Shown here one piece after another: positions 1 to 5,841 of a stretch of DNA of 7,540 nt. Under the pieces are notes generated by a model, which was not told where the DNA came from, did no database searches, and saw only the letters and a program-made list of their open reading frames with translations. The number at the start of each line of letters is the position of its first letter. Position 1 is the first letter of the stretch. The stretch comes from an uncultured Burkholderiales bacterium (GTDB lineage Bacteria; Pseudomonadota; Gammaproteobacteria; Burkholderiales; Burkholderiaceae_C): contig CAJBHE010000239.1 of the NCBI GenBank assembly GCA_903952885.1, positions 1 through 7,540 of the forward strand, given 5' to 3'. The position numbers and the translations under genes are program-made.

Positions 1-153
1 AGCATCTAAGCGGGAAACTCGTTTCAAGATGAGATCTGCCGGGGCCTTGAGCCCCCTAAAGAGTCGTTCAAGACCAGGACGTTGATAGGTCAGGTGTGGA
101 AGCGTAGTAATACGTTAAGCTAACTGATACTAATTGCTCGTGCGACTTGACCC
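1..153 (+). rRNA. 23S ribosomal RNA, 3' end (partial)
   Basis: This is the 3'-terminal part of the large-subunit rRNA (domain VI); the rest lies upstream of the window. It is recognised from the conserved tail: the 'gttgatagg' element near 81, then 'gtgtggaagcg' and 'gttaagctaac', then 'tactaat' just before the end, in the same order as in E. coli 23S. The mature end is placed near 153 by analogy with the E. coli end (...GCTTAACC) and could be off by a few bases. No open reading frame competes here. A 5S gene and a terminator follow in the normal order. Confidence 0.95.
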
Positions 154-154
154 T

Positions 155-185
155 ATAACTTTGATCTGTTGATCAAGGAAGTTAT
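155..185 (+). other. Hairpin in the 23S-5S spacer, first
   Basis: The bases 155-166 (ataactttgatc) pair with 171-175 (gatca) and 179-185 (aagttat), leaving a 4-base loop at 167-170 and a 3-base bulge at 176-178. The hairpin begins right after the predicted 23S 3' end, so it may take part in precursor rRNA folding or processing. That role is inference; the pairing is seen directly. Its 3' arm contains one copy of a 10-base direct repeat (179-188) that recurs at 261-270. Confidence 0.5.
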
Positions 186-232
186 GCCAAGTGACGCATT
201 CAAAAAAATATCTGATATCTCTCTATGAATTG

Positions 233-260
233 GTTGCCTTGACCTAGTCAAGGTGACAAC
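233..260 (+). other. Hairpin in the 23S-5S spacer, second
   Basis: The arms ccttgac (237-243) and gtcaagg (247-253) are perfectly complementary around a 3-base loop. The stem extends with gttg (233-236) against caac (257-260) across a 3-base bulge at 254-256. It ends seven bases before the predicted 5S 5' end, where it could position a processing nuclease. The function is inferred from location only. Confidence 0.5.
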
Positions 261-267
261 AAGTTAT

Positions 268-381
268 GCCTGATGACCATAGCAAGTTGGTACCACTCCT
301 TCCCATCTCGAACAGGACCGTGAAACGACTTAGCGCCGATGATAGTGCGGGTTCCCGTGTGAAAGTAGGACATCGTCAGGC
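268..381 (+). rRNA. rrf: 5S ribosomal RNA
   Basis: This is a complete 5S rRNA gene of about 114 bases. The ends were set by the terminal helix: the first nine bases (gcctgatga) pair with the last nine (tcgtcaggc), with one G-U pair. Internal landmarks match bacterial 5S: 'cccatctcgaac' near 302, 'gtgaaacg' near 320, 'tagcgccgatgatagtg' near 331 and 'gaaagtagga' near 361. It lies downstream of 23S in the usual operon order. Neither a tRNA gene nor a second 5S follows. The mature ends may differ by one to three bases. Confidence 0.95.
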
Positions 382-395
382 TATTACAGCCCCAG

Positions 396-430
396 AAACC
401 CCCACTCAATTGAGTGGGGGTTTTTGTTTT
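396..430 (+). terminator. Rho-independent terminator of the rRNA operon
   Basis: Bases 396-423 form a perfect 28-base palindrome (aaaccccc-actcaa / ttgagt-gggggttt), which gives a GC-rich stem of about 12 base pairs with a 4-base loop. A T-rich run (tttttgtttt, 421-430) overlaps the end of the 3' arm. It lies 14 bases after the 5S gene and is a strong intrinsic terminator for the plus strand. The convergent hydrolase gene stops 12 bases beyond it. In that direction the stem is followed by only three T's, so it may work both ways but less well for the minus strand. Confidence 0.93.
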
Positions 431-441
431 ATTCGGTTTGT

Positions 442-1359
442 TTAATTTATATTGATAATATATTGACTGTCTATGAGGCAAGCGCCGTTCTTTTCTAGAC
501 TCTTGCACAACTCAAAAACCCAAACATCAAATTCGCTTTTATTTGCATAGGTCTTTTTAAGCAACTGTAAATAGCCAGCTGAACTCGCCCATGCACAGAG
601 ATCAAGGTATTTGATTTTTTGCACATCTAACAATTTAAATTTCAAAAGAACCTTGGCAGCGTAAGTGGCGTGTTTTTCAGCCGAGCCTCTAAATTGAGCC
701 AATCTTGATTTAGCTCTGATCAATGCGCCCTTAACGTCATTGAACGCTGCTCCGTGACCAGGCAAAACTATTTTGGGCTTGAGTTGTTGAATGATTTCAA
801 GGGTTGCTTCAACCTCATCAAAAGCATCAACACCTTCGATTTCTGGAAAAACAACACCAAATCCGTTTTCCCAAAGCGCATCGGCAGAAATGAGAATGCC
901 ATCTTCCTCTTGAAATATAACAATGGAGTGCGGGTCATGGCCAGGTGCGCTGTAGGCCCGCCAGTTTGAATTGCCAATCAAGAATGTGTCGCCGTCCGCA
1001 AAAACGCCAGTCCTGCTGAAAGAAGGACAATGCTGTCCAGTTGCTGTGTAAATGAGAGCGTCTGCATCCCAATCATCTACAAATGCTGCAAGCCCTGGCG
1101 GAATATAAGTACGCAGTGACGGATACAAGCTTTGCAAATAAGCATTTCCACCGCAGTGGTCACTGTGTAGATGTGTGTTGACAACAGCAGTCAATGGCTG
1201 ATCATTAAGAACGGATGCAACCAACGAAGACGTCTGAATGGCGTGAGTCCAATAGCCAGTATCCACAAGTACAGCTTGATCGGCGTCTTGAATCAGAACA
1301 TTATTGGAAGACAACCATCCGCGCTCAAAAAAAGTAACGCCATTCGGTAATTCGTTCAT
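442..1359 (-). CDS. MBL-fold metallo-hydrolase, glyoxalase II-like
   Basis: A 305-residue protein of the metallo-beta-lactamase superfamily. The metal-binding set is complete: THLHSDH at 62-68 (H63, H65, D67, H68), H141 in APGHD, D160 in SADALW and H202 in LPGHG. This predicts an active two-metal hydrolase, probably cytoplasmic because no signal peptide or membrane segment is seen. The N-terminal stretch with ERGWLSSNN (13-20) and LVDTGY (31-36) is the usual first beta-strand region. The substrate cannot be told; the superfamily includes thioester, lactone and phosphodiester hydrolases. Residues after about 210 form an alpha-helical C-terminal part without a recognised motif. The ATG at 1359 fits the start of the fold, but no clear Shine-Dalgarno sequence precedes it. 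The gene converges on the rRNA operon and is AT-rich at its 3' end (about 37% GC in 541-660). It is monocistronic as far as seen. Confidence 0.9.
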   Translation of the reverse strand: MNELPNGVTFFERGWLSSNNVLIQDADQAVLVDTGYWTHAIQTSSLVASVLNDQPLTAVVNTHLHSDHCGGNAYLQSLYPSLRTYIPPGLAAFVDDWDADALIYTATGQHCPSFSRTGVFADGDTFLIGNSNWRAYSAPGHDPHSIVIFQEEDGILISADALWENGFGVVFPEIEGVDAFDEVEATLEIIQQLKPKIVLPGHGAAFNDVKGALIRAKSRLAQFRGSAEKHATYAAKVLLKFKLLDVQKIKYLDLCAWASSAGYLQLLKKTYANKSEFDVWVFELCKSLEKNGACLIDSQYIININ

Positions 1360-1375
1360 GAATAGCCAATCGAGA

Positions 1376-1469
1376 ACTGCACAAAGAACAATACCTTATC
1401 ATTAACTTGCCAACAAAAGCTAAAAGCAACGCTGATAATGTTGCTCAAGTTACTCTTTGTGGCGGCAGT
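1376..1469. repeat. Nested inverted repeats in the divergent intergenic region
   Basis: Three pairs of complementary arms are nested in order. They are actgcacaaag (1376-1386) with ctttgtg...cagt (1455-1461 and 1466-1469), taacttg (1403-1409) with caagtta (1446-1452), and gcaac (1426-1430) with gttgc (1440-1444). The right-hand arms are packed closely while the left-hand arms are 16 bases apart, so a fold would have large one-sided internal loops. The arms are visible in the sequence; a role as structured leader or regulatory site is speculation. No protein gene of useful length is seen in 1360-1588. Confidence 0.35.
1388..1416 (-). promoter_or_regulatory. Candidate sigma70 promoter for the metallo-hydrolase gene
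   Basis: On the minus strand, TTGTTG (1416-1411) and TATTGT (1393-1388) are separated by exactly 17 bases, and the -10 lies 28 bases upstream of the ATG. The matches to consensus are only 3/6 and 4/6, so this is a weak prediction based on spacing and position. Confidence 0.3.
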
Positions 1470-1511
1470 AATAGAGCGAGTGAACTAATTACATTCAGAA
1501 ATACTACAAGA

Positions 1512-1530
1512 TCTAGGGATTACCCTTAGA
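1512..1530. promoter_or_regulatory. Imperfect dyad upstream of the GNAT gene, possible operator
   Basis: The arms tctaggg (1512-1518) and cccttaga (1523-1530) are inverted around a 4-base centre (atta), with one unpaired base in the right arm. It lies about 60 bases before the GNAT start codon. Ten bases downstream, tctaat (1540-1545) matches the sigma70 -10 consensus at 5/6, but no good -35 is spaced from it. Such a dyad could be a repressor or activator site; no regulator is identified. Confidence 0.3.
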
Positions 1531-1575
1531 ATTTGAATATCTAATTGTCACTCACACTCTTCAGTGCCACTCCTG

Positions 1576-1582
1576 AAGGCGG
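1576..1582 (+). promoter_or_regulatory. Ribosome binding site of the GNAT gene
   Basis: The bases aaggcgg differ from the AAGGAGG consensus at one position and end six bases before the ATG at 1589. This is the best Shine-Dalgarno match among the protein genes here and supports that start. Confidence 0.7.
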
Positions 1583-1588
1583 TAATAA

Positions 1589-2263
1589 ATGTTTCGCTTC
1601 ACAGACCTATCAAAGAAGCTGCAAGAAAAAACTGAGAGTGTGTTGGTCCCTACAACACCCTTAGGTCCAGAGCATAGGCAGCATATCTTGCAGCATTTGT
1701 ACGCACTGTCTGTGCACGACCGTTACTTACGGTTTGGCTACACCGCATCAGATGGACACATTGAACGATATGTGGCGGGATTGAAATTCGAGAGTGATGA
1801 AATTTATGGCATTTTCAATGCGGAACTCCAGATCATCGCTATGGCCCATTTGGCGATCATGAAAGAGGTGGGTCGCCAGGCAAGCGCTGAATTTGGTGTG
1901 TCTGTATCTGCCCATGCAAGAAATCGTGGCTATGGCGCACTTTTATTTCAACGCGCTGTCACGCACGCCCGAAATGAAAAGGTATACCAGATGTACATCC
2001 ATGCTCTGAGCGAAAACGCACCCATGATTCGGATTGCTCGAAAAGAAGGCGCCAAGATTGAGCGAGATGGTTCAGAAACTGAAGCATTTTTAAGTTTGCC
2101 AAAACGTGACTTAGACAGCCGTTTATCAGAGTTCGTTTCAGACCGATACGGTAAAACAAATTACGGCATCAAAGAGGATGCCAAACGCTTTTGGAATTTC
2201 TTGGCCAAAGTACAAGAAATCAGAACAGGCGTGCGCGAAGCACGTCATCAAGCCGCCGAATAA
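1589..2263 (+). CDS. GNAT-family N-acetyltransferase
   Basis: A 224-residue protein with the Gcn5-related N-acetyltransferase core. The acetyl-CoA pyrophosphate-binding loop is RNRGYG (111-116), following the beta-strand EFGVSVSAHA (101-110) and leading into the helix ALLFQRAVTHARNE. SENAPMIRIARKEGAKI (141-157) is the usual motif B-like segment with the conserved Asn and a helix before the last strand. The N-terminal half carries RYLRFGY (45-51), a motif I associate with one GNAT subgroup. The last 50 or so residues are charged and helical, beyond the catalytic core. The substrate (protein lysine, amino acid or other amine) cannot be inferred. The ATG has a good ribosome binding site. corC starts 67 bases downstream on the same strand with no obvious terminator between them, so co-transcription is plausible. 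I would not assign a gene symbol. Confidence 0.85.
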   Translation: MFRFTDLSKKLQEKTESVLVPTTPLGPEHRQHILQHLYALSVHDRYLRFGYTASDGHIERYVAGLKFESDEIYGIFNAELQIIAMAHLAIMKEVGRQASAEFGVSVSAHARNRGYGALLFQRAVTHARNEKVYQMYIHALSENAPMIRIARKEGAKIERDGSETEAFLSLPKRDLDSRLSEFVSDRYGKTNYGIKEDAKRFWNFLAKVQEIRTGVREARHQAAE

Positions 2264-2310
2264 ATAAAAAGTCATGCGCATGGGCTATGCTTAAGGCTTG
2301 TAGGACTCTC

Positions 2311-2324
2311 GCAGCAACAGCTGC
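2311..2324 (+). other. Small hairpin just before the corC start
   Basis: gcagc (2311-2315) and gctgc (2320-2324) pair around an aaca loop, ending six bases before the GTG start codon. It occupies the position where a Shine-Dalgarno sequence would normally lie, and none is seen. It may affect initiation; this is inference from position. Confidence 0.35.
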
Positions 2325-2330
2325 AACACT

Positions 2331-3215
2331 GTGATACCCCCGAATACGCGAGACATTGAGAAAGAAGACACGCGCAGCTACTGGCAGCGCTTGGTCGAAT
2401 TTATACACCCTGGCCCTGACTCTAGAGAAGAGTTGCTCGAGGCACTCTCAGATGCAGAAGAAAACCAAGTCATAGGTGCTGAAAGTCGACTGATGTTGGA
2501 GGGCGTTTTGCGCATGGCCGACCTGACGGCTGGTCAAGTGATGGTAGCCGCACCGCGGATGGACCTGATCAATTTAGATGCGCCTGTTGAAGAGAGCTTG
2601 CATCAAGTGATCGATACACGCCATTCTCGATTTCCTGTTTTTGAGGGCGATCGTGACAACTTGGTTGGCATCTTGTTGGCCAAAGATTTGCTCAAGTTAC
2701 AGCGCGCGCCATCGCTCAACATTCGCACCCTCTTGCGCCCGCCCGTGTTTGTGCCAGAAAGCAAGGGCTTGAATGATTTGTTGCGTGAGTTCCGCAACAC
2801 GCGAAACCACATGGCCTTGGTGGTGGACGAGTTTGGGCGCATTGCTGGTCTCATCACCATTGAAGACGTGTTGGAGCAAATTGTTGGCGACATCGAAGAT
2901 GAGTTTGACAGCCAAGAAGACGTGGGTGATATTTTTGCGTTGGCCGATCAAACTTACCGAGTCAGTGGCGATGCCTCGCTAGAGCGAGTAGGAGAGGCGT
3001 TTGGCACACATTTAGAAGTGACAGCTGCCGAAGAATCTGACGAGACGAATTTCGACACCATCGGAGGCTTCATCGCGCACGCCATGGGACACGTGCCGCG
3101 ACGTGGTGAGCATTTTGAAATTAACAAATTGCGTTTTGAAGTCCTGCACACACGCGGTGGAGCGGTCAAGTGGTTCAAGGTCTACCCAGCCCCGGTGGAA
3201 AAGGCGCAGCCATAA
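2331..3215 (+). CDS. corC: CorC/YbeX-type CBS-domain protein
   Basis: A 294-residue soluble protein of the CorC/HlyC family, linked in enterobacteria to magnesium and cobalt handling and, as YbeX, to envelope and ribosome-related phenotypes. Domain order: an N-terminal helical segment (about 16-65), CBS domain 1 (about 68-125, with HSRFPVFEG at 98-106 and GILLAKDLL at 113-121), CBS domain 2 (about 133-190, with HMALVVDEFGRIAGLITIED at 160-179), an acidic stretch (187-200) and the C-terminal CorC_HlyC transporter-associated domain (about 205-286, with DTIGGFIAHAMGHVP at 242-256). No membrane segment is seen, so it is the short form without the DUF21 domain. Length is normal for the family. The start is GTG: an in-frame stop lies at 2301 and the next ATG would remove 55 conserved residues. 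No clear Shine-Dalgarno is present. lnt follows after 4 bases. The exact biochemical activity of the family is unsettled. Confidence 0.93.
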   Translation: MIPPNTRDIEKEDTRSYWQRLVEFIHPGPDSREELLEALSDAEENQVIGAESRLMLEGVLRMADLTAGQVMVAAPRMDLINLDAPVEESLHQVIDTRHSRFPVFEGDRDNLVGILLAKDLLKLQRAPSLNIRTLLRPPVFVPESKGLNDLLREFRNTRNHMALVVDEFGRIAGLITIEDVLEQIVGDIEDEFDSQEDVGDIFALADQTYRVSGDASLERVGEAFGTHLEVTAAEESDETNFDTIGGFIAHAMGHVPRRGEHFEINKLRFEVLHTRGGAVKWFKVYPAPVEKAQP

Positions 3216-3219
3216 ACCT

Positions 3220-4854
3220 ATGCTTGATAGCAACCATGTCAATAAAGCTTGGCCTTTGACATGGCGCATAACGGCGCTATTGCTAGGCGTTGGATTGTTG
3301 CAAGCTATCTCACTGGCTTGGCCTTTTGAAGGTGATTGGCACGGTGCACCAAATGGATGGTTGCAGTGTTTAAGTTTGTTGGTGCTGGCGGGCGTTGTGG
3401 ACCGCAGTCAGTCACGCAAGCAAGCATTTGTCAGCGGGTGGATTTTTTCTACAGCTTGGCTCATTGGCAGTATTTGGTGGTTGTTCATCTCCATGAACCG
3501 TTATGGCGGTTTACCGGCACCTCTTGCCGCGTTGGCGGTTTTTTTGTTAGGGTCAGGGCTGGCCATTTTTTACGGCATCGCATGCGCCGTGTTTTTTGGC
3601 GTATGCAAAACAGTTGTGACGGTATTACCGCGTGCCAGTGTTTTTGCTGCCGTCTGGCTGTTGGCTGAGCTTGTCCGTGGCACGATCTGGACGGGATTCC
3701 CTTGGGGCGCTGTGGGCTATGCACATGTGGATAGTGTGTTGCAGCATTGGGCACCTTGGGTGGGTGTTTATGGCTTGTGTGCCTTGTCAGCTTTCATCGC
3801 CATGACTCTAGCGGCAGAGCGGAGAGGACGCAGTGCCAACTCAGGTTTAGCAATTGCTGGCATGGTCGTGTTTGTTGGGGGACTAGGCTTCACATGGTTT
3901 AATTCGCCCAGTCGATTGCTCAATGAAGCGCACCGCTCAGAATACCCTTTGAGTGTCTCCTTGTTGCAAGGCAACATTCCGCAAGATTTGAAATTTGGCG
4001 AAGGTGTCAACCGTGCACTGCGCGACTACCGAGAAGCCTTGTTGTCTAGCCGCAGCGACCTGACAGTCACACCTGAAACAGCGATCCCCTTGATTCAACA
4101 GCAAATGCCGGATCGTTACTGGCAACCTCTAGAAGCGCACTTCAGCAAAGGTACCCAAGCCGCTCTCATCGGCCTGCCATTGGCCATGCGCAGTGAGCAA
4201 GGTCAGCTGAAATACAGCAATTCAGTGATTGCACTGATGCCGCAAACTTCACCTGCTGCATCCGCGAACTACCAGTACGACAAGCATCACCTTGTGCCAT
4301 TTGGTGAGTTTGTGCCCCCACTGTTTCAGTGGTTTGTGCGCATGATGCACATCCCTTTGGGTGAGTTCACGCGAGGCAATGTGGCCCAACCCAGTTGGTC
4401 CTTCAAAGGCGAGCGCATCGCCCCCAATATTTGTTACGAAGATTTGTTTGGCGAAGAGTTGGCGCGCAGCTTTGCAAACCCCGACACCGCACCCACCCTG
4501 ATGGTCAACCTCAGCAATATCGCGTGGTTTGGCGATACGGTCGCCATCGACCAGCACTTGCATATCTCGCGCATGCGTGCGCTTGAGTTGGGCCGTCCCA
4601 TGCTGCGCGCCACCAACACAGGGGCTACCGCCATCATTGACGCTCAAGGGCGCGTCACGCACAGATTGCCAAGTGCGTTGAAAGGGGCACTCACGGCCGA
4701 GGTGTACGGCATGCACGGCCCTGTCACACCGTATGCAAAATGGGTCTCTAAATTTGGGCTTTGGCCCTTGGTTGGATTTGCGCTTTTGACCTTGCTGATC
4801 GTGGGCGGCATGGCCTATGCGTCGAGGCACGGGCAGAGGCGTTTCGGCCCGTAA
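3220..4854 (+). CDS. lnt: Apolipoprotein N-acyltransferase
   Basis: A 544-residue inner-membrane enzyme that transfers an acyl chain from phospholipid to the N-terminal cysteine of apolipoproteins, the third and last step of lipoprotein maturation after Lgt and LspA. The N-terminal half is hydrophobic, with likely membrane segments near 16-34, 47-60, 70-91, 98-126, 139-152, 178-197 and 209-226. The periplasmic nitrilase-like domain spans about 243-500, and a last membrane segment lies at 512-533. The Glu-Lys-Cys triad is intact: E286 in TPETAIP, K355 in YDKHHLVPFGE and C405 in NICYED, matching E. coli E267, K335 and C387. SNIAWFG (432-438) matches a further conserved active-site segment. The ATG at 3220 was chosen although the frame is open back to 3103, because the extra 39 residues lie inside corC and are out of character for the family. 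The 4-base gap after corC and a poor Shine-Dalgarno suggest translational coupling. Confidence 0.96.
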   Translation: MLDSNHVNKAWPLTWRITALLLGVGLLQAISLAWPFEGDWHGAPNGWLQCLSLLVLAGVVDRSQSRKQAFVSGWIFSTAWLIGSIWWLFISMNRYGGLPAPLAALAVFLLGSGLAIFYGIACAVFFGVCKTVVTVLPRASVFAAVWLLAELVRGTIWTGFPWGAVGYAHVDSVLQHWAPWVGVYGLCALSAFIAMTLAAERRGRSANSGLAIAGMVVFVGGLGFTWFNSPSRLLNEAHRSEYPLSVSLLQGNIPQDLKFGEGVNRALRDYREALLSSRSDLTVTPETAIPLIQQQMPDRYWQPLEAHFSKGTQAALIGLPLAMRSEQGQLKYSNSVIALMPQTSPAASANYQYDKHHLVPFGEFVPPLFQWFVRMMHIPLGEFTRGNVAQPSWSFKGERIAPNICYEDLFGEELARSFANPDTAPTLMVNLSNIAWFGDTVAIDQHLHISRMRALELGRPMLRATNTGATAIIDAQGRVTHRLPSALKGALTAEVYGMHGPVTPYAKWVSKFGLWPLVGFALLTLLIVGGMAYASRHGQRRFGP

Positions 4855-4864
4855 AATCAAGTCA

Positions 4865-4893
4865 TTGCGGGCACCTTGACCCGTAGCTTTATT
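4865..4893 (+). promoter_or_regulatory. Weak promoter candidate in the lnt-glyQ gap
   Basis: ttgcgg (4865-4870) and tttatt (4888-4893) are 17 bases apart within the 64-base gap, matching consensus at 3/6 and 4/6. A short inverted repeat (gccag 4895-4899, ctggc 4906-4910) lies between it and the glyQ start. The gap shows no terminator with a T-run, so glyQ may also be read from upstream. Confidence 0.2.
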
Positions 4894-4918
4894 CGCCAGT
4901 GCTTGCTGGCCACTTTGC

Positions 4919-5824
4919 ATGCTTACTTTTCAACAAATCATTCTCAAACTCCAGTCTTATTGGGCAGACCAAGGCTGTGCCTTGTTGCAACCCATTGACA
5001 TGGAGGTCGGTGCGGGCACCTCGCATACCGCCACATTTTTGCGCGCCTTGGGGCCAGAGCCTTGGAAGGCCGCCTATGTGCAACCCAGCCGCCGCCCAAA
5101 AGATGGCCGTTATGGCGAAAACCCAAACCGCCTTCAGCACTACTACCAATACCAAGTGGTGTTGAAGCCCGCGCCCAGCAATATCTTGGAACTGTACTTA
5201 GGCTCGCTAGAAGCACTGGGCTTTGACCTTAAGAAAAACGACATCCGCTTCGTCGAAGACGATTGGGAAAACCCAACCTTGGGCGCTTGGGGCTTGGGCT
5301 GGGAAGTTTGGTTGAACGGCATGGAAGTCACGCAGTTCACTTACTTCCAACAAGTTGGCGGCATTGACTGCAAACCCATCACCGGTGAAATTACATACGG
5401 CCTAGAACGCTTGGCCATGTACCTGCAAGGTGTTGACAACGTCTACAACCTGCAGTGGACGGACGGGCTGACGTATGGTGACGTTTACAAACAAAACGAA
5501 GTCGAGCAATCCACTTACAACTTCGAGCACAGCGACGCTGAGTTTTTGTTCACCGCCTTTGGTGCGCACGAAAAACAAGCGCAGCATTTGATCAGCGTTC
5601 AACTCGCATTGCCCGCCTACGAGCAGGTGCTCAAAGCCGCCCACACCTTCAACATGTTGGACGCGCGTGGCGCCATTAGCGTGACAGAGCGTGCCGCCTA
5701 CATCGGTCGCATCCGTAACTTAGCGCGCGCTGTGGCGCAAAGCTATTACGAGAGCCGTGAGCGCTTGGGCTTCCCAATGGCTCCGCGCGAGTGGGTCGAA
5801 CAAATGCCAAAGAAGACCGCTTGA
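4919..5824 (+). CDS. glyQ: Glycyl-tRNA synthetase alpha subunit
   Basis: A 301-residue cytoplasmic protein, close to the E. coli GlyQ length (303). It is the catalytic subunit of the bacterial alpha2beta2 class II glycyl-tRNA synthetase, which activates glycine with ATP and charges tRNA-Gly together with GlyS. Strongly conserved segments are MEVGAGTSHTATFLRALGP (28-46), the motif-2-like region QPSRRPKDGRYGENPNRLQ (55-73), the DDWENPTLGAWGLGWEVW stretch (114-131) and motif 3 with GLERLAMYLQG (161-171). The C-terminal part (about 200-295) is helical and ends with the conserved APREW. The ATG at 4919 gives the standard N-terminus (MLTFQQIILKLQSYW), but no Shine-Dalgarno is visible just upstream. 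glyS follows after 17 bases, an operon layout usual for this enzyme type. Nothing is missing or frameshifted. Confidence 0.98.
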   Translation: MLTFQQIILKLQSYWADQGCALLQPIDMEVGAGTSHTATFLRALGPEPWKAAYVQPSRRPKDGRYGENPNRLQHYYQYQVVLKPAPSNILELYLGSLEALGFDLKKNDIRFVEDDWENPTLGAWGLGWEVWLNGMEVTQFTYFQQVGGIDCKPITGEITYGLERLAMYLQGVDNVYNLQWTDGLTYGDVYKQNEVEQSTYNFEHSDAEFLFTAFGAHEKQAQHLISVQLALPAYEQVLKAAHTFNMLDARGAISVTERAAYIGRIRNLARAVAQSYYESRERLGFPMAPREWVEQMPKKTA

Positions 5825-5828
5825 GCGT

Positions 5829-5832
5829 AGGA
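5829..5832 (+). promoter_or_regulatory. Ribosome binding site of glyS
   Basis: agga lies nine bases before the glyS ATG at 5842, in the 17-base gap after the glyQ stop codon. It supports independent initiation on the shared transcript and the chosen glyS start. Confidence 0.55.
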
Positions 5833-5841
5833 CACAAGAAC

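Noticed and set aside
382..441. Possible tRNA gene after 5S
   Set aside because: The 60 bases hold only the terminator and its flanks; there is no cloverleaf and no TTCGA-like T-loop.
248..508. 86-residue minus-strand open frame across 5S rRNA and the terminator
   Set aside because: It covers the 5S gene and the terminator palindrome and overlaps the end of the hydrolase gene; the translation has no recognisable domain.
754..969. 71-residue plus-strand open frame
   Set aside because: It lies antisense inside the hydrolase gene, whose metal-binding motifs confirm the minus strand as coding.
2273..2282. 10-base perfect palindrome catgcgcatg between the GNAT gene and corC
   Set aside because: It is too short to be a terminator stem, has no T-run after it, and palindromes of this size occur by chance.
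3103..3219. Extended N-terminus of Lnt starting at 3103
   Set aside because: The extra 39 residues overlap corC in another frame and resemble no Lnt N-terminus; the ATG at 3220 just after the corC stop fits the family.
4249..4920. 223-residue minus-strand open frame
   Set aside because: It is antisense to the catalytic half of lnt, including the K355 and C405 motifs, and the translation looks like an unstructured shadow.
4899..5165. 88-residue plus-strand open frame overlapping the glyQ start
   Set aside because: It is out of frame with glyQ, which has unmistakable conserved sequence from its first codons.
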